From the NCBI RefSeq assembly GCF_000422325.1, contig NZ_KE383818.1, positions 774,590-838,589 of the forward strand: DNA of 64,000 nucleotides. Direction: 5' to 3'. The DNA comes from Marinospirillum minutulum DSM 6287. Its GTDB lineage: Bacteria > Pseudomonadota > Gammaproteobacteria > Pseudomonadales > Halomonadaceae. The notes under the pieces were generated by a model, which saw only the letters and a program-made list of their open reading frames with translations, was not told the DNA's origin and made no database searches. How positions within the stretch are numbered: the first letter of the stretch is position 1; every line of letters begins with the position of its first letter. Made by a program: the position numbers and the translations under genes. Positions 44,640 to 53,373 of the stretch are shown one piece after another.

Positions 44640-45878
44640 ATGAATGAAGGAACAAAGGATGTTGAATCTGTGACTGAAGAAAATTACTGTATTGCATTGC
44701 AACCTATTTGTGATGCAAAAATGAAACATGTTGCTGATGAGCTGCTTTATCGTTCCAGTGCTACGGCAACCTTTGCTCAAGTTGATGATCAGCTAATGGC
44801 AACAGCTAGGGTTATTAATGCCACTTTTTTAGAAAGTGGTTTAGAAAACCTGATAGGTAACCGTAAGCTATTTTTTAACGCACTTAAAGAATGGATTCTT
44901 AAGCCAGAGCTATTGCCACCTCATCCTGAACAGGTAGTGGTTGAAGTATTAGAAAGCGTAACAGGTGAGCCTGAAATAGTTGAAGCATTAAGGAAAATAC
45001 GCAAGCTAGGTTATGACGTAGCCTTAGATGACTTTATTCTGAATGATGAAACCCGACCCTTGTTAGATGTTGCAAGCATTATCAAGGTTGATCTATTCGA
45101 GCCTATCCTAGAAGAAGATATTGCTGAATATAAGCAACGGGGTATACGTTTGCTGGCAGAAAAAGTAGAAGACCTAGAAACCTTTAATCGCTTTAAAGCC
45201 ATGGGTTTTGAGATGTTTCAGGGTTATTTTTATGCCCGCCCTGAAGTTCACAAAGAAACCTCCCGCAAAGGCCGCGCTAACAACCACAGCGCACAAATTC
45301 GTATTATTTCAGAGCTACAAACAGAAGAGCCAGATTACGAACTACTAGAAAACTTTATTGCGCAAGACCCACAATTAACCTTTATGTTGCTTAAATACGT
45401 TAACTCAGCAGCTTTTCGTCGTCGAAACGAAATAACGACCATTCATCAAGCTTTAAACACCCTAGGTTTAGACAGGGTTCGCAGTATAGTTACTACGGTT
45501 ATGCTTGCTAACAATGGGCCTGCAAGCCGTTTGCTGTTACCTCAAGCCTTAACGCGAGCACACATGTGTCAACTCTTAGCTGATGATACCAGCGATATCA
45601 ACCCACGTTCTGCGTTTATGTTGGGTCTAATGTCTATGATGGATTTGCTTATGGCTATGGAAATGTCTGAGCTAATGGCACAGCTTCCTTTATCTATAGA
45701 AATAAAAGATGCCATTTTGCTGCGAGAGGGTCGCCTAGGCAAACTACTTAACCTAGTGGTTGCCTTTGAACATGCCCAGCTGAATGCTCGATCTCCTGAG
45801 CTAGTTATTAAGTTAAATAAAGCTTGGATAGAAAGCCAAAAGTGGACAAACGAAGTAATGAGTCAAGTCGAATACTAG
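44640..45878 (+). CDS. EAL-HDOD signalling protein with degenerate EAL domain
   Basis: This 412-residue protein has an N-terminal EAL-like domain (about 15-210) and a C-terminal HDOD domain (about 215-405), the YuxH/CdgJ arrangement. The defining E-A-L motif reads D-E-L-L-Y-R, and other catalytic acids are altered, though A-L-D-D-F and G-Y-F-Y-A-R-P keep the fold recognisable; phosphodiesterase activity is unlikely. HDOD domains are HD-like but inactive and serve as signalling scaffolds. In Vibrio, CdgJ affects motility. The ATG at 44640 has a weak ribosome binding site; GTG at 44670 is an alternative. Confidence 0.86.
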   Translation: MNEGTKDVESVTEENYCIALQPICDAKMKHVADELLYRSSATATFAQVDDQLMATARVINATFLESGLENLIGNRKLFFNALKEWILKPELLPPHPEQVVVEVLESVTGEPEIVEALRKIRKLGYDVALDDFILNDETRPLLDVASIIKVDLFEPILEEDIAEYKQRGIRLLAEKVEDLETFNRFKAMGFEMFQGYFYARPEVHKETSRKGRANNHSAQIRIISELQTEEPDYELLENFIAQDPQLTFMLLKYVNSAAFRRRNEITTIHQALNTLGLDRVRSIVTTVMLANNGPASRLLLPQALTRAHMCQLLADDTSDINPRSAFMLGLMSMMDLLMAMEMSELMAQLPLSIEIKDAILLREGRLGKLLNLVVAFEHAQLNARSPELVIKLNKAWIESQKWTNEVMSQVEY

Positions 45879-45886
45879 AAGCAAGC

Positions 45887-46129
45887 TTAAGCTTTTTTAA
45901 GCCAGTAACGGTATTGCTGCTGATCTTCTTCTTGGTTGACTAAACAGTGTTTAAGAAACTGACAAAATTTAGGCACATCTCTAGTGGTGGCTGGATCAGT
46001 AGCAATTAATAACAAGACTTCACCTGTTTGCATTTCATCAAGTTGCTTGTGTAGTAGCATGATTGGCTCAGGGCAAAAAAGTCCTGAAGTGTCTAGCTGG
46101 TATTGATGTTCTAAGCTTGGCTTGTTCAT
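45887..46129 (-). CDS. TusA/SirA-family sulfur-carrier protein
   Basis: This 80-residue protein has the family's core motif L-F-C-P-E-P-I-M with the sulfur-accepting cysteine at about residue 19, and a D-P-A-T-T-R-D-V-P-K-F segment. TusA relays sulfur from IscS to TusBCD for tRNA 2-thiouridine, the substrate SelU later converts to selenouridine. It differs somewhat from E. coli TusA, so it may be a paralogue with another acceptor. It is convergent with the EAL-HDOD gene and follows a terminator, so it is probably transcribed alone. Confidence 0.85.
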   Translation of the reverse strand: MNKPSLEHQYQLDTSGLFCPEPIMLLHKQLDEMQTGEVLLLIATDPATTRDVPKFCQFLKHCLVNQEEDQQQYRYWLKKA

Positions 46130-46141
46130 AAAACCTAATCC

Positions 46142-46168
46142 AAAAAAACTGCGGCTTGTAAGCCGCAG
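46142..46168 (-). terminator. Terminator after the universal stress protein gene
   Basis: A 9-bp stem, CTGCGGCTT (46149-46157) with 46160-46168, and a two-base apex are followed on the minus strand by seven uridines. It lies just upstream of the TusA-family gene. Confidence 0.9.
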
Positions 46169-46208
46169 GTGTTAAGCTGTTACTGTTTTAATAGGTTAGA
46201 GATGCGAT

Positions 46209-46655
46209 TTAGCTTTTTTTACCAACTCTAACAGCAAGCACGTCACAAGGTGCGCCGTGTAAAACACCGGTAGATACTGAACCTAGCAGCAGTTGGAAAC
46301 CATGACGGCCATTACTGCCCACAACAATTAGGTCGATACCCTTCTCATTGGCTAGACGGTGAGTTTCTGTATCTGGCATACCAACGAGTACATGCTGGTT
46401 TTCTTCTGGAATATCGATATCTTCTAACAATTCTTTTAAACGCGTTCGGGCATGGGAGTCTAGCTGGTCTTGAATGCTGGTTAAGTCCATAGGAATATCA
46501 CCACCATAAGCAAAACCTAAAGGCTCTAGCGTATGTACAACAGACAGCTTGGCGTCTTGGTTTCTTGCAGCAATTTCTTTGGCGCGCATTAAAACTTTGC
46601 GTGAATCTTCAGATAGGTCGATAGCGACTAAAATATTTTTGTATTCGTTGCTCAT
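46209..46655 (-). CDS. Universal stress protein (ATP-binding UspA family)
   Basis: This 148-residue single Usp domain has A-I-D-L-S at about 11-15 and, near the C-terminus, the nucleotide motif G-x2-G-x9-G-S (G-S-N-G-R-H-G-F-Q-L-L-L-G-S). The motif marks it as an ATP-binding type, unlike E. coli UspA itself, which lacks it. Such proteins accumulate under stress or growth arrest; the partner is unknown. It is monocistronic with its own terminator. Confidence 0.9.
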   Translation of the reverse strand: MSNEYKNILVAIDLSEDSRKVLMRAKEIAARNQDAKLSVVHTLEPLGFAYGGDIPMDLTSIQDQLDSHARTRLKELLEDIDIPEENQHVLVGMPDTETHRLANEKGIDLIVVGSNGRHGFQLLLGSVSTGVLHGAPCDVLAVRVGKKS

Positions 46656-46718
46656 AGTGTTTTTTTCCTGTAACTGACTGAGTAGTATAACTATAAACCA
46701 AACCTGTAGGAGATGTCA

Positions 46719-47210
46719 TTGAGTGGATTCTGGTGGGTGTTACTTATTATTGTATTAATACTTTTTCCTATGAGTATGTTAAAACCCAGTGTTAGACAAA
46801 AAGAGTTAATAAGATTAAGAGATAAAGCCCGTGAGCTAGGCATTAAGGTGGATGTAGTGCCCCATAGGGTTAACGATGAAATTAAGTTAGAAGGTGCAGG
46901 TTACCGTTGGTTGCGACCTGCTGACGCACCACCTTTAGCTGGTTACCTTTGCCTACTAAAAAAAGAGGTAGGTAGAGACAGGGGTGACTTAGTTTTTCCT
47001 AATTGGCAATTAGCAAGTGGCAAACTTGATTTTTTATCACCCAAGCAACAAACCAATCTAGGTGAATGGTTAGATCAATTACCAGACGATGCGTTTGCCG
47101 TGGAGTGGGGGTCTGCAACCCTTGCACTTTGGTGGCATGAGCGAGAGGTTAAATTAGACTTAGAAGCTTTAAATGCAAGTGCTTTAGCTTTATTAGGGCT
47201 TAAAAACTAA
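46719..47210 (+). CDS. Membrane-anchored protein of unknown function
   Basis: This product of about 163 residues starts with one hydrophobic helix (about 3-21) and continues as a soluble, presumably cytoplasmic, domain of mixed charge. The start is taken as the TTG at 46719 because AGGAG (46708-46712) is six bases upstream; the ATG at 46713 touches the ribosome binding site. Features include a basic coiled stretch (R-Q-K-E-L-I-R-L-R-D-K-A-R-E-L-G), H-R-V-N-D-E-I, and a tryptophan-rich C-terminal part (V-E-W-G, L-W-W-H). I recognise no family. It is flanked by the divergent usp gene and a bidirectional terminator. Confidence 0.72.
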   Translation: MSGFWWVLLIIVLILFPMSMLKPSVRQKELIRLRDKARELGIKVDVVPHRVNDEIKLEGAGYRWLRPADAPPLAGYLCLLKKEVGRDRGDLVFPNWQLASGKLDFLSPKQQTNLGEWLDQLPDDAFAVEWGSATLALWWHEREVKLDLEALNASALALLGLKN

Positions 47211-47214
47211 CCAA

Positions 47215-47248
47215 AAAAAACCGCCTTGAATACTCAGGGCGGTTTTTT
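47215..47248. terminator. Bidirectional terminator between the hypothetical gene and gdhA
   Basis: AACCGCC (47219-47225) pairs with GGCGGTT (47238-47244). An A run precedes it and a T run follows it, so it can stop transcription arriving from either convergent gene. Confidence 0.88.
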
Positions 47249-47278
47249 GCTGGGCTAACTTAATACAGGTTAAGAAAG

Positions 47279-48631
47279 TTATACAGCGCCTTGTTGAATC
47301 ATTGCATCGGCTACTTTGCGGAAGCCTGCAATATTAGAGCCTAAAACTAGGTTGGTTGGATCATTAAACTCTTTGGCAGTTTCTGAACTACGCTCAAAAA
47401 TTCCACGCATAATGGCTTGTAGGCGACGGTCAACCTTTTCAAAACCCCAACAGGTCATACTAGCGTTTTGTGCCATTTCTAGCTGGCTAGTTGCTACACC
47501 ACCTGCGTTAGCCGCTTTGCCTGGTCCATAAGCAATTTTAGCTTCAATGAATAGATCCATTGCTTTAGCAGTAGAGGGCATATTTGCACCTTCGCTAACA
47601 CAGATAACACCATTGGCTAGAAGTGCTTTAGCATCTGCTTCGGTTAATTCATTCTGTGTTGCTGAAGGGAAGGCTGCCTGAGCTTCAAAGCGCCATACGG
47701 CATGACCATCTTTAGGGTAATCGGCAACAGGAATGTACTGTGCTTTTGCATGGGTTTTTAAGTATTCTTTTAAAGAAACGCCACGCACTTCTTTTAAATC
47801 TTTTAGTAGTTCTAAATCAATACCTTCTGAGTGATAAATTGTACCTTGTGAATCTGAACAGGTAATAGGTTTAGCACCCACTTGATAAAGCTTTTCAATC
47901 GTATAGATAGCAACATTACCTGCACCAGAAACAAGGCAAGTTTTACCATCTAGGCTATCGCTAACACTATTCAGCATATTCTCAGCAAAATAAACGGCAC
48001 CATAACCAGTCGCTTCGGTACGTACTAAAGAACCACCCCAGTTTAAACCTTTGCCTGTTAAAACACCTTCATAGCTGCCCGTTAAGCGCTTGTACTGACC
48101 GTATAAATAGCCAACTTCACGGCCACCAACACCTATATCACCTGCGGGTACATCAATGGTTGCACCAATATGACGATAAAGCTCGCTCATAAATGCTTGG
48201 CAGAAACGCATGATTTCAGCATTAGAACGGCCTTTGGGGTTAAAGTCAGACCCCCCTTTACCACCACCTATGGATAGACCGGTTAAGGCATTTTTAAAAA
48301 TTTGTTCAAAGCCTAAAAATTTAATAATACCGGCATTAACGCTAGGGTGAAAACGCAAACCACCCTTGTAAGGGCCAAGCGCAGAGTTAAACTGAATACG
48401 GTAGCCTTTGTTAACCTGTACTTTTCCTTGGTCGTCTAACCAGGTAACACGAAACAGGATTTGGCGCTCAGGCTCAATAATGCGCTCTATAATATTGGCA
48501 TCAAGGTAGCGTTTGTCCGCTTCAAGAAGCGGTCGTATAGATTCCAAAACCTCTTCCGCAGCTTGGTAGAATTCAGTTTGTGCAGGGCTGCTTTTTTGCA
48601 GACGGTTTAAGGTCTCTTGTACGTAAGGCAT
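47279..48631 (-). CDS. gdhA: NADP-specific glutamate dehydrogenase
   Basis: This 450-residue hexameric enzyme aminates 2-oxoglutarate with ammonia and NADPH. The catalytic segment P-Y-K-G-G-L-R-F-H-P (about 87-96), the lysine in G-G-G-K-G-G-S-D, and D-V-P-A-G-D-I-G-V-G are typical of the short assimilatory type. The nucleotide-binding loop G-A-G-N-V-A follows near 237. It has a long, 216-base upstream gap containing a 19-bp palindrome, and is probably expressed alone. Confidence 0.96.
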   Translation of the reverse strand: MPYVQETLNRLQKSSPAQTEFYQAAEEVLESIRPLLEADKRYLDANIIERIIEPERQILFRVTWLDDQGKVQVNKGYRIQFNSALGPYKGGLRFHPSVNAGIIKFLGFEQIFKNALTGLSIGGGKGGSDFNPKGRSNAEIMRFCQAFMSELYRHIGATIDVPAGDIGVGGREVGYLYGQYKRLTGSYEGVLTGKGLNWGGSLVRTEATGYGAVYFAENMLNSVSDSLDGKTCLVSGAGNVAIYTIEKLYQVGAKPITCSDSQGTIYHSEGIDLELLKDLKEVRGVSLKEYLKTHAKAQYIPVADYPKDGHAVWRFEAQAAFPSATQNELTEADAKALLANGVICVSEGANMPSTAKAMDLFIEAKIAYGPGKAANAGGVATSQLEMAQNASMTCWGFEKVDRRLQAIMRGIFERSSETAKEFNDPTNLVLGSNIAGFRKVADAMIQQGAV

Positions 48632-48775
48632 GATGTTTCCTTGATGACTTGATGAAAAGAAATTTACTAGTGTGTTGACTTAGAAGAAGCTTTATTAAAC
48701 AGCTTATTGGAAGTGCTACTAATTTTTCGACGCTGCAATATAGCTTATAAAGGAGTTATGCGTCTAGGGTATGCG

Positions 48776-48794
48776 CTATGCCGATTCGGTATAG
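48776..48794. promoter_or_regulatory. 19-bp palindrome upstream of gdhA
   Basis: CTATGCCGA-T-TCGGTATAG is symmetric at all but one base pair (G-T). It lies about 145 bases before gdhA and just past the hisC terminator. The single-base centre makes a DNA-binding operator more likely than an RNA hairpin. No matching regulator motif is known to me. Confidence 0.4.
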
Positions 48795-48802
48795 TTTGAT
48801 GT

Positions 48803-48842
48803 AAAAAAACTCAGGCTAACCAAGATTAAAGCCTGAGTTTTA
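48803..48842. terminator. Terminator after hisC
   Basis: An 11-bp stem (48807-48817 with 48830-48840) is followed on the minus strand by a run of uridines. The plus strand has a shorter T run, so weak bidirectional action is possible. Confidence 0.9.
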
Positions 48843-48847
48843 ACGTG

Positions 48848-49909
48848 CTAATTATTTACTAGCTCGGTAAGCAACTGAATTAACAAAGTGTTTTGTTCTT
48901 CTGTGCCTAGCGTGATACGTAAAAAACTACTGATGCGTGGTTGGTTAAAATGGCGAACAAGCAGTGCTTTTTTACGTAACTTTTGTGCTAACCAAGCACC
49001 TTCATGTTGAGGGTGGCGTGCAAAAACAAAGTTAGCGCTGGAAGGTAAAACTTCAAAGCCTAACTGGCTAAGGGCTTGAGTTAGTTTTTCTCGCGAAGTG
49101 ATTACCTTGTTACAGGTGCTTTTAAAATAGTCTTGATCTTCCACCGCTGCTTTAGCACCCGCCAAAGCTAAGCGATCTAAGGGGTAGGAGTTAAAGCTAT
49201 CTTTAACACGAATTAAAGCTTCAATTAGTTCAGGCTGGCCTACTGCAAAACCTACCCTTAACCCAGCTAAAGCCCAAGATTTAGAAAAAGTTTGGGTCAC
49301 TAACAGGTTGGGATAGTCTTTGACTAAAGAAACGGCAGATTCTGTACCAAAATCAACATAGGCTTCATCAACCAAGACAACTGAGTCTGGGTTATTGTCG
49401 AGTAGCTGACGAATTTCACCTAGAGGTAAAGCTATACCTGTGGGTGCATTAGGATTAGGAAAAATAATGCCGCCATTAGGTCGCTGATAATCGGCTAGAT
49501 TAATTTTAAAGTTTTCATCTAACGGAAGTTGTTCATAGTCAACCTGATACATCTTGCAGTAAACAGGGTAAAAACTATAGCTAATGTCAGGAAAAAGTAA
49601 GGGTTTATCTTGTTTTAGCAGCGCCTGATAAGCCAGGGCTAAAACCTCATCAGACCCATTGCCCACAAAAATATGGTTGGCAGGCAAGCCCGTATAATCT
49701 GCCAAGGCTTGCTTTAAGTCTTGTGCTTGCGGATCTGGGTAGAGTCTTAGGGTATCATTAGTCGCTTGCTTAATGGCCTCATATACTTTAGGCGAAGGGC
49801 CGTAAGGACTTTCGTTGGTATTAAGTTTAGTTAAATTAGGGATTTTAGGTTGTTCGCCAGGCACATAGGGTGTTAGCTGGTGAACAAGGGGACTCCAAAA
49901 GCGGCTCAT
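48848..49909 (-). CDS. hisC: Histidinol-phosphate aminotransferase
   Basis: This 353-residue fold-type I PLP aminotransferase converts imidazole acetol phosphate to histidinol phosphate in histidine synthesis and often also serves aromatic amino acids. The PLP lysine is in [12 protein letters not shown], with N-P-N-A-P-T-G and D-E-A-Y-V-D-F upstream. It stands alone, away from any his operon, with its own terminator, and is divergent from rsuA. Confidence 0.92.
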   Translation of the reverse strand: MSRFWSPLVHQLTPYVPGEQPKIPNLTKLNTNESPYGPSPKVYEAIKQATNDTLRLYPDPQAQDLKQALADYTGLPANHIFVGNGSDEVLALAYQALLKQDKPLLFPDISYSFYPVYCKMYQVDYEQLPLDENFKINLADYQRPNGGIIFPNPNAPTGIALPLGEIRQLLDNNPDSVVLVDEAYVDFGTESAVSLVKDYPNLLVTQTFSKSWALAGLRVGFAVGQPELIEALIRVKDSFNSYPLDRLALAGAKAAVEDQDYFKSTCNKVITSREKLTQALSQLGFEVLPSSANFVFARHPQHEGAWLAQKLRKKALLVRHFNQPRISSFLRITLGTEEQNTLLIQLLTELVNN

Positions 49910-49965
49910 AGCAAACCTTTAAAATTAAGTGAGTCAAATTAGACAAAGAGAGAAGATTAAACCCT

Positions 49966-50685
49966 ATGTCAGCAAAAACTCAACGGCTAGACAAATTTTT
50001 AACTGCAACAACAGATCTTACACGTAGTTTAGCTAAAAAAGTGCTACATCGTGGTGAGGTAACAGTAAATGGCGAGGTGGTTAAAAATTCTGCACTGCAA
50101 ATACAAGCCACAGATAAAGTTTGCTGGTTAGACGAACCCTTAGAATTGGTGGGTTTGCGCTATATAATTATGAATAAACCTCTAGGTTATGAGTGCAGTA
50201 ATAAAAGCAGCCACAACCCCCTAGTCACCGATTTATTAGAGGGCTTAGTTAATAAAGAGTTGGTTCAGCCCGTTGGCAGATTAGATGTTAACACTTCAGG
50301 TTTGTTGTTATTGACCGATGATGGTCAATGGTTGCATCGAATTATCTCTCCAAAATACCGCAAGGCAAAAGTTTATCGTGCAAGCTTAGCAGAACCTTTG
50401 GTGGCTGATGCAGAAGCTAGGGTGGCAGAGGGGTTGCAGCTAGATGGAGAAGAGCAACTTACCCTACCAGCAAAGCTAGAACGCTTGGAGCCACAATTAA
50501 TACACCTAACTTTAACAGAAGGGCGTTACCATCAAGTAAGGCGTATGTTTGCTGCTTTAGGTAACCATGTGGAAGCGCTGCACCGTGAAGCAGTAGGTAA
50601 CCTGTGGCTAGATGAACAGCAATTAGCACCAGGGCAATGGCGAGAGCTAACCGAAGCAGAAATGGCTTTAATTGCTGCAAAATAG
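49966..50685 (+). CDS. rsuA: 16S rRNA pseudouridine(516) synthase RsuA
   Basis: This 239-residue protein has an N-terminal S4 RNA-binding domain (about 5-55) and an RsuA/RluB/E/F-type catalytic domain with the essential aspartate in G-R-L-D-V-N-T-S-G-L-L-L-L-T-D-D-G. The length and single S4 domain fit RsuA, which modifies U516 of 16S rRNA, better than RluB, but RluE/F cannot be fully excluded. The small hypothetical gene follows 11 bases later and is probably co-transcribed. Confidence 0.85.
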   Translation: MSAKTQRLDKFLTATTDLTRSLAKKVLHRGEVTVNGEVVKNSALQIQATDKVCWLDEPLELVGLRYIIMNKPLGYECSNKSSHNPLVTDLLEGLVNKELVQPVGRLDVNTSGLLLLTDDGQWLHRIISPKYRKAKVYRASLAEPLVADAEARVAEGLQLDGEEQLTLPAKLERLEPQLIHLTLTEGRYHQVRRMFAALGNHVEALHREAVGNLWLDEQQLAPGQWRELTEAEMALIAAK

Positions 50686-50696
50686 AAGGAATAAAA

Positions 50697-51029
50697 ATGA
50701 AAAATCGTCTCCTGCTAGAACTAGAAGGTCTGCGCAAAGACATTAATCGAAGCATTATTAATCCACTAGTGCCAGAGCTAGGTTTGCATGATTTAGAGCC
50801 CATAATCAACATGGTTGCTCGTGCGCGTGCCGATTACGTTAAAGCGTTAATTGACCTAGCTGCCGAGGTGAAGGATGCTGCGCCTAGTATTGAGCAAGCA
50901 AAAGAATTACGTGATAGACGCGTTGTTTTTGAAGAGCTAGTCGATGCAATGAATGCCTTAGAGACAGTGATTCAGCGCGAATATATGGATGTAATAACCA
51001 AGCCAAAACCTAATGTAAATCAAGGTTAG
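50697..51029 (+). CDS. Small conserved-looking helical protein of unknown function
   Basis: The start is placed at the ATG at 50697, with AAGGA eight bases before it; the frame is open further into rsuA but without initiation signals. The 110-residue product is predicted mostly helical and amphipathic (M-K-N-R-L-L-L-E-L-E-G-L-R-K-D-I, later A-K-E-L-R-D-R-R-V-V-F-E-E-L), with no membrane helix, signal peptide or cysteine. I do not recognise the family. Its place between rsuA and fabD gives no clear functional hint. Confidence 0.75.
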   Translation: MKNRLLLELEGLRKDINRSIINPLVPELGLHDLEPIINMVARARADYVKALIDLAAEVKDAAPSIEQAKELRDRRVVFEELVDAMNALETVIQREYMDVITKPKPNVNQG

Positions 51030-51145
51030 AGCTAGTAGTTAACAAGTTAAAGCTAAGATTGCGTAGTCTAAACTCTAGCCTTCTAGTAAAGCTATGTTAG
51101 AATGCGCGCCGATAATAACGACCTAAGTACAGGACTAGATGACTT

Positions 51146-52090
51146 ATGGCTTCAACCCTAGCCTTTATATTTCCCGGGCAGGGCTCCCAGCAATTAGGGA
51201 TGCTCTCAGAGTTAGCTGAGCGTTATGCTGTTGTACGCTCAACTTTTGAAGAAGCGTCGACCGCGCTTGGATACGACCTTTGGCACTTAGTACAAGAAGG
51301 GCCAGCTGAAGAGTTGAATCGAACCGATATAACTCAACCAGCTATACTGGCCGCAAGTGTTGCTGTATGGCGCGTTTGGAAAGAGCTAGAAGGCGCTCGT
51401 CCAGCTTGGCTTGCGGGCCACAGTTTAGGTGAGTACTCAGCCTTAGTTTGCAGTGGTGCAATGAGTTTTGCCGATGGTGTGCGTTTAGTGCGTACCCGTG
51501 GTGAGTTTATGCAGCAGGCTGTGCCGAGTGGTCAGGGCGCTATGGCAGCCATTCTAGGTTTAGATGCAGATAAAATTGAAGAAGCTTGTGCTTCAGCGGC
51601 ACAAGGTGAAATAGTTTCGGCTGTTAACTATAATGCACCGGGACAGATAGTCATTGCTGGGAATGTTGCTGCGGTTGAGCGTGCAATTTTAGCCTGTCAG
51701 CAAGCCGGTGCACGTAAAGCCATGCCTTTGCCTGTTAGCGTACCTTCGCATTGTGAATTAATGCGTCCAGCAGCTGAAAAACTAGCCGATGAACTAAACC
51801 TTATTCAGCTAACTAAGCCGCGTGTGCCTGTAGTACAAAATGTTCATGCAGCACCAGAGACTGAAGTCGCAGCAATACGTGATAACCTAGTTGCACAGCT
51901 TTATCTTCCAGTGCGCTGGATAGATAGTATTGAATTCATGGCTGAACAGGGTGTTGATACCTACGTTGAGTGTGGGCCAGGTAAAGTATTGGTTGGTCTA
52001 AATAAGCGTATTGTTAAATCAGCTAAATCCTTAGCGGTGAATGATCCAAACTCAGTTCAAGCAGCTTTAGATTTATTGCGCGCTGAGTAA
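51146..52090 (+). CDS. fabD: Malonyl-CoA:ACP transacylase
   Basis: This 314-residue enzyme loads malonyl groups onto acyl carrier protein. The N-terminal P-G-Q-G-S-Q and the nucleophile G-H-S-L-G-E-Y (serine near residue 92), with the histidine in V-P-S-H-C-E-L-M near 200, are diagnostic. An extended -10 box (TGT-TAGAAT, 51095-51103) lies about 45 bases upstream and probably starts the fab operon. plsX and fabH, which normally precede fabD, are not here. Confidence 0.95.
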   Translation: MASTLAFIFPGQGSQQLGMLSELAERYAVVRSTFEEASTALGYDLWHLVQEGPAEELNRTDITQPAILAASVAVWRVWKELEGARPAWLAGHSLGEYSALVCSGAMSFADGVRLVRTRGEFMQQAVPSGQGAMAAILGLDADKIEEACASAAQGEIVSAVNYNAPGQIVIAGNVAAVERAILACQQAGARKAMPLPVSVPSHCELMRPAAEKLADELNLIQLTKPRVPVVQNVHAAPETEVAAIRDNLVAQLYLPVRWIDSIEFMAEQGVDTYVECGPGKVLVGLNKRIVKSAKSLAVNDPNSVQAALDLLRAE

Positions 52091-52103
52091 TAGGGGAAAG
52101 AGT

Positions 52104-52856
52104 ATGAGTCAGCAAAGTCTTGCAGGAAAAGTTGCACTAGTCACCGGTGCCAGCCGTGGTATTGGTCGTGCAGTTGCCTTAGAATTAGGCCGTTTAGGTG
52201 CTACCGTTATTGGTACAGCCACCAGTGAAGCCGGTGCAGCAAGTATTAGTGAAGGCTTAGCAGCCGCCCAAGTAACGGGTCAAGGCATGGTACTTAATGT
52301 TACTGATGCCGCTTCTGTAACAGAGCTTCTTAAAGCCATTGCTGAAGAGTACGGCGCACCTTTAATACTGGTTAATAATGCAGGTATAACCAAAGATAAC
52401 CTGATGATGCGCATGAAAGATGATGAATGGGATGCTGTTATAGATACCAACCTGAAATCTGTATATCGCACCAGCAAAGCTTGCCTAAGAGGCATGACTA
52501 AAGCTCGCTGGGGTCGCATAATCAATATCAGTTCAGTTGTTGCCACTATGGGTAACATGGGGCAGGCTAACTATGCAGCTTCCAAAGCTGGGGTAGAAGG
52601 TTTTACTCGTTCACTGGCAAGAGAGCTAGGTTCGCGTAATATTACTGTAAACTCAGTAGCCCCCGGTTTTATTGCCACTGATATGACGGAAGTGTTACCA
52701 GAAGCTCAAAAAGAACTTCTGGTAAATCAAATACCTTTAGCTCGTTTAGGTCAGCCCGAAGAAATAGCAGCTGCCGTTGGTTTTTTAGCTAGCGAACCAG
52801 CCGCTTATATCACCGGTGAGACGCTACACGTTAATGGCGGCATGAATATGCGCTAA
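52104..52856 (+). CDS. fabG: 3-oxoacyl-ACP reductase
   Basis: This 250-residue short-chain dehydrogenase performs the first NADPH-dependent reduction of each fatty-acid elongation cycle. T-G-A-S-R-G-I-G-R near the N-terminus binds NADPH; N-N-A-G-I-T-K, the serine of N-I-S-S-V, and Y-A-A-S-K-A form the catalytic set. Fourteen bases separate it from fabD, with GGGGAAAGAG as ribosome binding site. Confidence 0.95.
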   Translation: MSQQSLAGKVALVTGASRGIGRAVALELGRLGATVIGTATSEAGAASISEGLAAAQVTGQGMVLNVTDAASVTELLKAIAEEYGAPLILVNNAGITKDNLMMRMKDDEWDAVIDTNLKSVYRTSKACLRGMTKARWGRIINISSVVATMGNMGQANYAASKAGVEGFTRSLARELGSRNITVNSVAPGFIATDMTEVLPEAQKELLVNQIPLARLGQPEEIAAAVGFLASEPAAYITGETLHVNGGMNMR

Positions 52857-52989
52857 AATTCATCGAAGTGGATTGTTTAAACTAAAAATAAATAATTTTT
52901 TGGTTGCAACAGCCTGCTTCGGTTTATAAACTACTGTGCAATTTTAGAGCAATAGCACAGCAAGATTTTAACCAGGAGTAATTAAACAT

Positions 52990-53223
52990 ATGAGTACCAT
53001 CGAAGAGCGCGTAAAAAAGATCGTCGCTGAACAACTAGGTGTTAAAGAAGATGAGATTCAAAACTCTTCCTCTTTCGTCGAGGATCTAGGCGCTGATTCT
53101 CTGGACACTGTTGAGCTGGTTATGGCTCTTGAAGAAGAATTCGAGACCGAAATCCCAGACGAAGAAGCTGAAAAGATTACTACTGTTCAAGAAGCTATGG
53201 ACTACGTCACAGCTAACCAGTAA
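52990..53223 (+). CDS. acpP: Acyl carrier protein
   Basis: This 77-residue, highly acidic protein carries growing acyl chains on a phosphopantetheine arm attached to the serine of G-A-D-S-L-D-T-V (near residue 37). Length and sequence are those of AcpP of fatty-acid synthesis. The 133-base AT-rich gap before it, with TTGCAA and TATAAA elements around 52905-52930, probably provides an extra promoter. A good AGGAG ribosome binding site and a terminator after the gene fit the high expression normally seen. Confidence 0.97.
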   Translation: MSTIEERVKKIVAEQLGVKEDEIQNSSSFVEDLGADSLDTVELVMALEEEFETEIPDEEAEKITTVQEAMDYVTANQ

Positions 53224-53278
53224 GTTTTCGCAGACATTAGTCTGATACAAGTAGCTGGCTATTACTTTGTTGCTTGTT

Positions 53279-53318
53279 AAAAACCGCTTCGCCTTTTGGT
53301 GCAGCGGTTTTTTATTTT
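53279..53318 (+). terminator. Terminator after acpP
   Basis: AAACCGCT (53281-53288) pairs with AGCGGTTT (53303-53310), followed by TTTATTTT. A TATAAT hexamer at 53325-53330 follows directly and may restart transcription for fabF. Confidence 0.8.
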
Positions 53319-53373
53319 ATGGGATATAATCCCCGACAATTTTAAGAATTATTGAATTGCAGAGGAGAAGGGC

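Noticed and set aside
46209..46655. UspA proper
   Set aside because: It has the ATP-binding G-x2-G-x9-G-S motif that E. coli UspA lacks, so only the family name is given.
48758..48799. 13-codon frame with AAGGAG just upstream, near gdhA
   Set aside because: Only two bases separate the ribosome binding site from the ATG, the frame overlaps a palindrome, and nothing supports expression.
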